This document shows positions 51,501 to 63,500 of a stretch of 64,000 bases of DNA, piece after piece (positions within the stretch are counted from its first letter, which is position 1; each line of letters begins with the position of its first letter). The position numbers and the translations under genes are program-made. The notes under the pieces are model-generated. The model saw only the letters and a list, made by a program, of their open reading frames with translations, was not told where the DNA came from and ran no database searches. This stretch comes from Pachyseris speciosa (lineage: Eukaryota; Cnidaria; Anthozoa; Scleractinia; Pachyseridae), in NCBI GenBank assembly GCA_016490735.1, contig JAEMWC010000213.1:304001-368000 (forward strand). Direction: 5' to 3'.

Positions 51501-54500
51501 TTCCCATGAACACCCTGTATTCCCCTGCACACCCTGTATTCCCATGAACACCCTGTATTCCCATGTACACCCTGTATTCCCATATACACCATGTATACCC
51601 ATGTACACCCTGTATTCCCATGTACACCCTGTATTCCCTGTACACCCTGTATTCCCATGAACACCCTGTACTCCCCTGTACAGCCTGTATTCCCATTGAA
51701 CACCCTGTATTCCCACGTACACCCTGTATTCCCATGTACACCCTGTATTCCCATGAACACCCTGTATTCCCCTGTACACCACGTCTACCCACGTACACCC
51801 TGTATTCCCATGTACACGCTGTATTCCCCTGTACACCCTGTATTCCCATGAACACCCTGTATTCCCCTGTACACCCTGTATTCCCCTGTACACCCTGTAT
51901 TCCCATGTACACCATGTATACCCATGTACACCCTGTATTCCCATGTACACCCTGTATTCCCCTGTACACCCTGTATTCCCCTGTACACCCAGTATTCCCA
52001 TGAACACCCTGTATTCCCATGAACACCCTGTATTCCCCTGTACACCCTGTATTCCCTTGTACACCCTGTATTCCCCTGTACACCCTGTATTCCCATGTAC
52101 ACCCTGTATTCCCCTGTACACCCTGTATTCCCCGCTACACCCTGTATTCCCATGTACACCCTGTATTCCCTGTACACCCTGTATTCCCATGTATACCCTG
52201 TATTCCCATGTATACCCTGTATTCCCATGTACACCATGTATTCTCATGTACACCCTGTATTCCCATGTATACCCTGTATTCCCCTGTACACCCTGTATTT
52301 CCCTGTACACCCTGTATTCCCATGAACACCCTGTATTCCCCTGTACACCCTGTATTCCCATGTACACCCTGTATTCCCCTGTACACCCTGTATTCCCCTG
52401 TACACCCTGTATTCCCATGTACACCATGTATACCCGTGTACACCCTGTATTCCCATGTACACCCTGTATTCCCCTGTACACCCAGTATTCCCATGAACAC
52501 CCTGTATTCCCATGAACACCCTCTATTCCCCTGTACACCCTGTATTCCCTTGTACACCCTGTATTCCCCTGTAGACCCTGTATTCCCATGTACACCCTGT
52601 ATTCCCCTGTACACCCTGTATTCCCCGCTACACCCTGTATTCCCATGTACACCCTGTATTCCCCTGTACACCCTGTATTCCCATGTATACCCTGTATTCC
52701 CATGTATACCCTGTATTCCCATGTACACCATGTATTCTCATGTACACCCTGTATTCCCATGTATACCCTGTATTCCCATGTACACCCTGTATTCCCCTGT
52801 ACACCCTGTATTCCCATGAACACCCTGTATTCCCCTGTACACCCTGTATTCCCCTGTACACCCTGTATTCCCTTGTACCCCCTGTATTTTCCTGTACACC
52901 CTGTATTCGCATGTACACCCTGTATTCGCATGTACACCCTGTATTCCCATGTACACCCTGTATTCCCCTGTTCACCCTGTATTTTCCTGTACACCCTGTA
53001 TTCCCTGTACTACCCAGTATTCCCCTGTACACCATGTATACCCACGTACACCTTGTCTTCCTGTCTTAATTACTTTAAACGCGAACAAGAAATTTAAGTT
53101 TAATCCACGTTCAGAGAGGAAAAAACGATCTTCAGGTGAACCCTGCCTTAGACCATCTTTTACATGGGAATACAGGGTGTGCAGGGGAATACAGGGTGTA
53201 CATGGTAATACAGGGCATACATGGGAATACAAGGTGTACATGTGAATACATGGTGTACAGGGGAATACAAGGTGTACATGGGAATACAGGGTGTGCGGGG
53301 AATACAGGGTGTACATGCTAATACAGGGCGTAGATGAGAATACAAGGTGTACATGCGAGTACATGGTGTACAGGGGAATACAAGGTGTACAGGGGAATAC
53401 AGGGTTTACAGGGGAATACCGGGTGTATAGGGGAATACAAGGTGTACAGGGGAATACAGGGTTTACAGAGGAATACAGGGTGTACAGGGGAATACAGGGT
53501 TTACAGGGGAATACAGGGCGTACATGCGAATACATGGTGTACAGGGGAATACAAGGTGTACAGGGGAATAGAAGGTTTACAGGGGAATACAAGGTGTACA
53601 GGGGAATACAAGGTGTACAGGGGAATACAGGGTTTACAGGGGAGTACAGGGTGTACATGGGAGTACAGGGTGTACATGGGAATACAGGGCGTACATGCGA
53701 ATACATGGTGTACAGGGGAATACAAGGTGTACAGGGGAATACAGGGTTTACAGGGGAATACGGGGTCTTAATGGGAAGACATGGTGTACAGGGGAATACT
53801 AGGTGTACAGGGAAATACTGGGCTTACAGGGGAATACAGGGTGTACATGGGAATACAGGGTGTACAGGGGAATACAAGGTGTACATGGGAATACAGGGTG
53901 TACATGGGAATACAGGGTGTTCATGGGAAGACATGGTGTACAGGGGAATACTAGGTGTACAGGGGAATACAGGGTGTTCATGGGAATACATGGTGTACAA
54001 GGGAATACAGGGTTTTCATGGGAATACAGGCTGTACATGGTAATACAAGGCGTTCATGCGAATACAAGGTGCACATGGGAATACAGGGTGTACATGGGAA
54101 TACAGGGTGTACATAGGAATACAGGGTGTACATGGGAATACAGGGTGTACTTGGGAATACAGGGGAATACAGGGTGTACCTGGGTAGACAGGGTGTACAT
54201 GGGAATACAGGGGAATACAGGGTGTACATGGGAATACAGGGTCTACAGGGGAATACAGGGTGTACAAGGGAATACAGGGTGTACAGGGGAATACAGGGTG
54301 TACAGGGGAATACAGGGTGTACAGGGGAATACAGGGTGTACAAGGGAATACAGGGTGTACAGGGGAATACAGGGTGTACAGGGGAATACAGGGTGTACAG
54401 GAGAATACAGAGTGTACATGGCAATACAGGATGTACTTGGGAATACAGGTTGTACATGGCAATACAGGGTGTACATGGTAATACAGGGTGTGCAGGGGAA

Positions 54501-57500
54501 TACAGGGTGTACATGGGATTACATGGTGCACATGGGAATGCAGGGTGTACGTGGGTATACAGGGTGTACATGGGAATACAGGGTGTACATGGCAATACAG
54601 GGTGTGCAGGGGAATACAGGGTGTACATGGGAATACATGGTGCACATGGGAATACAGGGTGTACGTTGGTATACAGGGTGTACATGGGAAGACAGGGTGT
54701 ACAGGGGAATGCAGGGTGTACATGCGAATACAGGGTGTGGATGGGAATACATCGTGTAAATGGGAATACAGGGTGTACAGGGAATACATGGTGCACTTGG
54801 GAATACAGGGTGTACGTGGGTATACAGGGTGTACAAGGGAATACTGGGTTTCCATGGGAATACAGGGTGTACATGGGAATACAGGGTGTACAGGGGAATA
54901 CAGGGTATACATGGGAATACAGGGTGTACAGGGGAGTACAGGGTGTATAGGAGAATACAGGGTGTACATGGGAATACAGGGTATACATGGGAATACAGGG
55001 TATACATGGGAATACAGGGTGTACATGGGATTACATAGTGCACATGGGAATGCAGGGTGTACGTGGGTATACAGGGTGTACATGGGAATACAGGGTGTAC
55101 ATGGCAATACAGGGTGTACAGGGGAATACAGGGTGTACATGGGAATACATGGTTTTCATGGGAATACATGGTGTATATGGGAATACAGGGTGTGCAGGGG
55201 AATACAGGGTGTACATGGGATTACATGGTGCACATGGGAATGCAGGGTGTACGTGGGTATACAGGGTGTACATGGGAATACAGGGTGTACATGGCAATAC
55301 AGGGTGTACAGGGGAATACAGGGTGTACATGGGAATACATGGTTTTCATGGGAATACATGGTGTATATGGGAATACAGGGTGTACATGGGAATACATGGT
55401 GTTCATGGGAATACATGGTGTATATGGGAATACAGGGTGTACATGGGAATACAGGGTGTACATGGGAATACAGGGTGTACAGGGGAATACATGGTGCACT
55501 TGGGAATACAGGGTGTACGTGGGAATACAGGGTGTACAAGGGAATACTGGGTTTCCATGGGAATACAGGGTGTACATGGGAATACAGGGTGTACAGGGGA
55601 ATACAGGGTATACATGGGAATACAGGGTGTACAGGGGAATACAGGGTGTATAGGAGAATACAGGGTGTACATGGGAATACAGGGTATACATGGGAATACA
55701 GGGTTTACATGGGAATACAGGGTGTACATGGGATTACAGGGCTTACAGGGGAATACAGGGTGTACATGGGAATACAGGGTGTACATAGGAATACAGGGTG
55801 TACAGGGGAATACAGGGTGTACAGGGGAATACAGGTTGTACAGGGGAATAAAGGGTGTACATGGGAATACAAGGTGTGCAGGGGAATACAGGGCTTACAG
55901 GGAATACAGGGTGTGTAGGGGAATACAGGGTTTACAGGGGAATACAGGGTGTGCAGGGGAATACAGGGTTTACAGGGGAATACAGGGTGTACATAGGAAT
56001 ACAGGGTGTACAGGGGAATACAGGGTGTACAAGGGAATACAGGGTGTTCATAGGAATACAGGGTGTACATGGGAATACAGGGTGTACATGGGAATACTGG
56101 GTGTACATGGAAATACAGGGTGTACATGGGAATACAGGGTGTACAGGGGAATAAAGGGTGTACATGGGAATAAAGGGTGTACATGGAAATACAGGGTGTT
56201 CATAGGAATACAGGGTGTACATGGGAATACAGGGTGTTCATAGGAATACAGGGTGTACATGGAAATACAGGGTGTACATGGGAATACAGGGTGTACAGGG
56301 GAATACAGGGGGTACATGGGAATACAGGGTGTAGCGGGGAATACAGGGTGTACAGGGGAATAAAGGGTGTACATGGGAATAAAGGGTGTACAGGGGAATA
56401 CAGGGTGTACATGGGAATACAGGGTGTACATGGGAATACAGGGTGTACAGGGGAATAAAGGGTGTACATGGGAATACAGGGTGTACAGGGGAATACAGGG
56501 TGTACATGGGAATACAGGGTGTACAGGGGAATACAGGGTGTACATGGGAATACAGGGTGTACAGGGGAATACAGGGTGTACATGGGAATACAGGGTGTAC
56601 AGGGGAATAAAAGGTGTACATGGGAATAAAGGGTGTACAGGGAATTCAGGGTGTACATGGGAATACAGGGTGTACAGGGGAATACAGGGTGTACAGGGGA
56701 ATACAGGGTGTACAGGGGAATACAGGGTGTACATGGGAATACAGGGTGTACATGGGAATACAGGGTGTTCATAGGAATACAGTGTGTACATGGGAATACA
56801 GGGTGTTCATAGGAATACAGGGTGTACATGGGAATACAGGGTGTTCATAGGAATACATGGTGTACAGGGGAATACAGGGTGTACATGGAAATACAGGGTG
56901 TTCATAGGAATACATGGTGTACAGGGGAATACAGGGTGTACAAGAGAATACAGGATGTACAGGGAATACAGGGTGTACATGGGAATACAGGGTTTGCAGC
57001 GGAATACAGGGTGTACATGGGAATACAGGGTGTACATGGGAATACATGGTTTATATGGGAATACAGGGTGTACGTGGGTATACAGGGTGTAGATGGGAAT
57101 ACAGGGTATACATGGGAATACAAAGTGTACATCGGAGTACATGGTGTGCAGGGGAATACAGGGTGTACAGTGGAATAGAAGGTGTACGTGGGTAAACTGA
57201 GTGTGCAGCGTGTACCACAATATAGAGATGATATAATTTATTATCCATATATGAAGGTTAAGTCTATTTCACGTAAGCATGACATGAAAAAACAACCTAT
57301 TTTGTATTGTTTTCCAGCTCTTTATTTTTGTTCAAATTTCATCGTTTTCATTTGAACTGTGGGCTTTAACCATGAAGACAACCGTTTTAAGTTCCAAGAA
57401 TTAAGGAAATCGATTACAGATAAGCTTGTAAAAGGGCATTTTAAGAGTTTTTTTAATGTCTTAAGGCCGCTGCAAATACACAGCATTAGTTTGGCAAGTT

Positions 57501-60500
57501 TATGGTGATCAACTGCGAAGAAACAAACAACTCTTTTGCCAGAGTGATTTTTTCAAGTTCCTATTTTTTTCTCAAAATCATGCTTGAAATTTGGTGGTGC
57601 GGCTTATCTACAGGTGCGGCTTAGACATGAGTTTTTACGGTATTTTATTTACACCCTTTTTCTTGTCCTGGGGCCAGTTGCTGAAAGGTGTAATAACTCT
57701 ATTCCAGGAATAAATCTGCCTTATTCCAAAAGGTATTCCTGGAATAAGGCAGATTTATCCCTGGAGTTATTACAGCTTTCAGGAACCAACCCCAGTGAAA
57801 TACATGTAGACATAAAGTTGTCTATGAAAAGTATAACTTTAACTTATCATAACTTATCACTTTTGCTGAACTGGTCTATGGGGTAGAGTTTTTCTTGAAA
57901 TGACACAGAAGCCATCAAGGTTGAAGTAGCTAAGTAATTTGCAACAACCAGACTTTAAAATTCCTTTGAGCATAGGTTTTTCCTTAGCTCATCATCACTT
58001 GCTTTCACCATTGCTGACACTATAAGAGGGTGTTCATTACTGTTTTATTCTTCAGCCTGTCTTGTTATGATTTCAAAGGCACTAGAAAGGGACGAGGAAT
58101 ACCCTAAAGGTAATTGTACCAGTAGCTATGGTATAAAGTGTAGTTGTTTGTAGTTTAACGTTGCTTTAAATTAAATTCTGATTGGTTCATTATGCCGCTT
58201 ATGTCTTTTGTGATTGTTTTGGTTTCATGAGACTCAAATGAAAATTACTCTAAGACATACAAAACAATCAAGTTCCTTGTTCGCAGAAGGGTTGGTTAAT
58301 ATTTTCCACCCCAGTTCAGTGATTCCTAAATCAGTTGTTGTTAACCTTTTATATTCAAGCTTAGCCATAAAGAGTACAGATCTTCCAACATTGGGCCAAG
58401 TAGCATTGCATGTGTTACAGCGGTGATTGTATTGCCGTGAACACCTAAAATATGTCTGGAATGTTAATTGTGTTGTAACCAATCACAGGCGAGATCTTCA
58501 AACCACAGAAACCACAGGCAACGAACGGTCACGGAACAAATTATTTTCGTTTTGTTTAACATGTTCAAGGATACAAGCTGTCTTATTAGGAATTTAAAAC
58601 ACCACTGCTCCCCAAGATCAATGCTGAGGAGCGCATTCAGCACATCGTTCGATTTTAGAAAGAAAAATTTAGAAGCCAACGCGACGCGACGACGACCGGC
58701 TTTCCATGTAACGACATAATGAACAATCGTGTATTCTTAGAAATATAAATTTTCAGATATGCATTCAACAATATAAAGCCGTTGGGTTGTAACATGCGAG
58801 TTTACGGACATTTATGGAGATTCTTTTGGTAAGAAGAACTGCGATCGGAGATAATCATGTTTTTTTTTTCTTTTGCGCGCAAAATGTGCTAATAATCGCA
58901 TCCAAAGGGGACTTAAGCTAAATCCCCTCATAACTAGTTTCCTACAGCATGTAATCCCCCTGATATCAAATGCATAAATGCCTTCAGAGAAAAAACAAAA
59001 TTATATTTTGGAAGGAATACCGAAAATTGGGCTGTTTACTTTGCGCGATGTGTCAATCAATCCATAGATGTTGAATTTGGTCGGTGGTTTTCCAGTTTGC
59101 GATCTTGCGATCAAGGAACTTTTGCCGGCACAGTAGTTCGAAGGTTTAATCGTTAGCGCACGTAAATCCAATCCCTTTGTTCTACAAAAAAATATTAGCG
59201 AGGATTATGTTATCAGAAACGAAAACATCGACAAGAACAACTCTCGAATTTCAACTTTATTATTAGCTACCAAAAAAAAGAATAATAAATTACCAAAATA
59301 GTAAATCTCCCTGGCCTAACAAAAAAGTGTTAACGCTTGCTGCAATAGCCGCGAAGCGATGGGAATCAGAAAATTCTAGCGGCTTACCTTGCAACATTGT
59401 AACTTGCGATCAGGCGTAACTACCGACTTTGATCGTTACAAAAAGTTTGAAAATTCCCACGCCAAACCGTCGCGTGCGTCGGCCCGGCACTTCGGCTTTG
59501 TAATTTATTTCAAAATCGTTCAAACCTGTATTCTTCGCTATTATAACACACACTGTAACCAAATAGGAAGGAAAAGCAATTGTTTACTTGTAAAGAGACT
59601 GAATGTTAAAACAAAACGAAAATAATTTGTTCCGTGACAGATAGGAAACCGTTTGTTGCCTGTGGTTTCTGTGGTTTGAAGATCTCGCCTGTGATTGGTT
59701 ACAACACAATTAACATTCCAGACATATTTTAGGTGTTCACGGCAATACAATCACCGCTGTAAAGTGCTGTCAGAAGTTGTAAATAAATGCAATTGACACT
59801 GAAAATGTCCATAGATAAGGGAACAGTTTTTTTTTTTCGTTCTTTTTGTTTTACCAGGAAAGGCTTTGAAGAATCAGATCTTCTCTGAGGAGGTTGCCTT
59901 AAAAAGAGAAACACAACACTTAAGGTACATGTATTGTATCCATTGTAGCTGCCACAATAAAATAAAATAAAATCATTTATATAAGGGCACCATTTCCATT
60001 ACTTGTGCTTGGTGCTTTACAATATATGGGAGGCCATACAATTCAAAAGTTAGTATGTATTCATGATTACCGATCAAAGCACAGATCACTATGACTGAGT
60101 TTATCAATTGGGAGTTGGGAACGCAGATCTTTATTGTTGAGATTATTGAGTGGTGAATGAGAATGATGATTGCTATTATCTAAAAAAAAGATAATGATTG
60201 AATATACACCTTATTCCAAAATGGTGACCAATTTGTCATTCTTTTGTTTCCATGTTAATTAGCCCTCTTTGCCTCATTTTCACTTCAAAAAAATTCTTTT
60301 GTATTTTATACATGTTGACGAGGCAAAGAGGGCTAATTAACATGCAAACAAAAGAATAATAAATTGGCCGCCATTTTGGAATAAGGTGTATTAGAAACAT
60401 GATCGCTAAATTGTCACGAACAAAATTGGCAATGAACACTAAAGATCTGAAGGAATGATAATAAGGAGTGTTGATTAGTGATCCAGAATGGCAACTAGAA

Positions 60501-63500
60501 TGATTGAAATAATCGATTAGCAGTGAGACTCGCACAGTACTGCTTTTCATGAACAGAACAACAGAAGGAATATTGCTTACTAGCTTTTGCCGGAACAGGC
60601 ACACTCAAGGATTTCTTGAACAGGTACAAAAGTTAGAACGGCCTTTGTTCCCGAGTGTGAAACTATTAAAAACTGTGTCTGCTTAGGAGTATTAAGTTAA
60701 CGCTTGACTTTCAAATTTCATTCATTTTGCAGGAATCTGTTTGTGTGCTCTTTGGTCGATCATGAGGACATTGAAAAGGAAGAAAACAAGGTAGACCTTG
60801 TGCCAAAATGTGGTGTTGTCACTAGCTAGGGTGATGATAGTCATGTCTGTGGGAACAATTCAGTTTCTCACTCTGATCTGTTGTACAGGGATGTTCATAG
60901 AGCTCAGAAATTGTTTCAAGACACTACAGGCATTTGAAAAAGCTTCAACTGCATGAAAATGTTGATGCCCCTCTTAATGCATTTTTAGGAAGGTTAAAGG
61001 GAAGTTCCTATGCTCTCAGGAAACATGAGAATTTCAATGTTCATATACTGAGTGGTTATGTCACAGGTCACTGAACCTTGTCATGTCACCTCACATCATT
61101 TTATTTCATGGTATACTTACATATTGTCATTGATTAGCCTGGCAAATTAGACATTAAACTAGTCAATTTTTACTTGCAAGATATTGTACCATTGCTTACT
61201 TATTATTTTTTTTACAGTTTGTAAAGGAAGCTCTTCATCTCAGAGAGGAAAGGTTGAAACTTGTTGAAGCAGACAGAGCTCCCCCTCCACCATATCCTCC
61301 TGTAAAGCCACTGACATCACATACGTAAGAACTTTGTTACTTTTTTTCGTCTTTTTTTCATTACTCAATACCATATTGTTAATCTAAGATGATTAGTTCT
61401 TTTGAAGAAACAAACAGCCAGGTAAATGATTTCTAAAATTAAAAGTGCTGCTTAAAGTGCCTATGAAGCAAAATGTTTTTGGACATATTTATAAAATGTA
61501 CCATTAATTTTGAAACTTACGATTTCAAAGTTTGAGACGTTTAGCGTTAAAATTGATGATTTTACAAGCCCTCAGAGTTGTGCCATTTTGCCCTAAAAAA
61601 TGGTCCAGAGAATGGGTCCGAGTTAAGTGCAAAATGCTTTGTTGTGACGTCATTTTGTTGCCAGAATTTTGTTTAAATGCACAGAGAATTCTATCGTAAG
61701 CAAGGAGTTTTGGACACCATAGCCAATTATTATTTTACTAGGTATTAGAATTTTCCTTACTCAGATGTATCATTGTAAATAATTCATAAGGATATACCTC
61801 ACAAATTAATGTGATTTGGTAAGCTGAAGCCACTCTAAAGGCAGTAAGGCCACATGGTAGCAGGCATTACCCCTTAAATCTACCAAAGCAAAGATTGAGT
61901 CCAAGCATTAGCAGCCATGGACAGCTGTTTCGGCCTTGTTAGGCCTCATCAGCATGGCATAGCTAATGCTCAGGCTCAAGTACCCACATATCCATAAATC
62001 AAGCAGTGAAAACGTAAAGCTTGTGGGATGTGGCTGGAGTGACAAGGATATACCTCACAAATTAATGTGATTTGGTAAGCTGAAGCCACTCTAAAGGCAC
62101 TAAGGCCACATGGTAGCAGGCATTACCCCTTAAATCTACCAAAGCAAAGATTGAGCCCAAGCATTAGCAGCCATGGACAGCTGTTTCGGCCTTGTTAGGC
62201 CTCATCAGCATGGCATAGCTAATGCTCAGGCTCAAGTACCCACATATCCATAAATCAAGCAGTGAAAACGTAAAGCTTGTGGGATGTGGCTGGAGTGACA
62301 AGGATATACCTCACAAATTAATGTGATTTGGTAAGCTGAAGCCACTCTAAAGGCACTAAGGCCACATGGTAGCGGGCATTACCCCTTAAATCTACCAAAG
62401 CAAAGATTGAGCCCAAGCATTAGCAGCCATGGACAGCTGTTTCGGCCTTGTTAGGCCTCATCAGCATGGCATAGCTAATGCTCAGGCTCAAGTACCCACA
62501 TATCCATAAATCAAGCAGTGAAAACGTAAAGCTTGTGGGATGTGGCTGGAGTGACAAGGATATACCTCACAAATTAATGTGATTTGGTAAGCTGAAGCCA
62601 CTCTAAAGGCACTAAGGCCACATGGTAGCGGGCATTACCCCTTAAATCTACCAAAGCAAAGATTGAGCCCAAGCATTAGCAGCCATGGACAGCTGTTTCG
62701 GCCTTGTTAGGCCTCATCAGCATGGCATAGCTAATGCTCAGGCTCAAGTACCCACATATCCATAAATCAAGCAGTGAAAACGTAAAGCTTGCTAAATAAT
62801 TCATAAGTTTGTTAACATTATTTTATTTAAATTTTTGTAGATAAGCTTTAGTTTGTAGGTCCACATCAGCTTTTTAGTTGCCTTTAACGACCTACTTGAC
62901 AAAAAAATTAATAAAGTATGTATGTATGTATGTATGTACATGAGAGGCGAATCAGAAGTGAGCGACTTTTGCAAACATTAAGCGAATCCGGAGAAGAAGA
63001 AGTGAAGGAGGAAGAAGACGACAACAAATTGATCTTCTGGCAACAAAATGACATCAGAGACTGTTGTCACATGGTATCTTGACCGCACAATTCAAATACC
63101 AATTTGAGGGCAAAATGGCACAACTTTGAGCTCTTGTCAAATCGTCAATTTTAACCCTAAACGTGTCAAACTTTGAAATCATGAGTTTCAAATGGTACAT
63201 TTTATAAATATGTAAAACAAATTTCGCTTCATAGGCACACAGAGCAAACTGCAAAAAGTGGAACTTACAGATTATACAGTAATGGAGTAAGGTCATGATG
63301 TATTTCATGTAGGTATTGATACAGTTATGCAGGGCTGATACTCAGTTTTCTAGGGTAATTGGAATGGTGCGGCAAATAGCTGTTGCCAAATGTGTGCACT
63401 TCCTGGTCAATAAGTAACTGCTAGTTAGGGGTGTAGAGGTTGAAACTATTGAATCTAAAATATTGAAGAGTGGGTGTTTTGAGACTAGGCTGGCACTGGT

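Larger units (their letters stand above)
48486..57640. mobile_element. TA-flanked inverted-repeat element filled with a giant inverted minisatellite
   Basis: The left end CCATAAAAACTCGTGTATAA (then GCCACAC) is inverted at the right end, which on the minus strand reads CCGTAAAAACTCATGTCTAA (then GCCGCAC). TA lies at 48484-48485 and 57641-57642. Subterminal GGTGCGGCTTAT copies occur at both ends. TA targets suggest the Tc1/mariner/pogo group, but no transposase was seen. The interior is almost entirely the 19-bp arrays at 49183-53062 and 53160-57196. The element occupies the CABIN1 intron between exons 6 and 7. Confidence 0.75.
61791..62791 (-). mobile_element. Retrozyme-like tandem array: four copies of a 256-bp unit with hammerhead ribozymes
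   Basis: Unit starts are 61791, 62047, 62303 and 62559, exactly 256 bp apart. The fourth copy stops 23 bp short. Copies differ at only a few positions. There is no open reading frame of note. On the minus strand every copy contains a type I hammerhead ribozyme, so a transcript of the array would be cut into 256-nt monomers that could circularise. Small tandem non-coding units with type I hammerheads define metazoan retrozymes, which depend on other elements' reverse transcriptase. The 15-bp duplication supports insertion as a retroelement. Confidence 0.85.
61776..62807. repeat. 15-bp target-site duplication flanking the hammerhead array
   Basis: TAAATAATTCATAAG occurs at 61776-61790 and again at 62793-62807, immediately outside the 256-bp array. 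A perfect direct repeat of this length is typical of target-primed (LINE-type) retroposition. Confidence 0.85.
61457..63238. mobile_element. Inverted-repeat element hosting the hammerhead array
   Basis: The left end GTGCCTATGAAGCAAAATG is inverted at 63238. The arms are similar for about 210 bp (shared ATATTTATAAAATGTACCAT, TTTCAAAGTTTGA, GTGCCATTTTGCCCT, ATGACGTCATTTTGTTGCC-like ends near 61675 and 63040). Without the array and its target duplication the element would be about 0.77 kb. The element's own target duplication is not clear. It lies in CABIN1 intron 10. Confidence 0.75.

Noticed and set aside
50007..52994. Frame of 995 codons on the minus strand, and similar long frames on both strands of 49.2-57.2 kb
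   Set aside because: Translation of a stop-free 19-bp minisatellite. Equivalent frames exist on both strands, with no start context, domain or splice evidence.
61791..62791. CRISPR-like regular repeat array
   Set aside because: The whole 256-bp unit is conserved with no variable spacers, the genome is eukaryotic, and a ribozyme core explains the structure.
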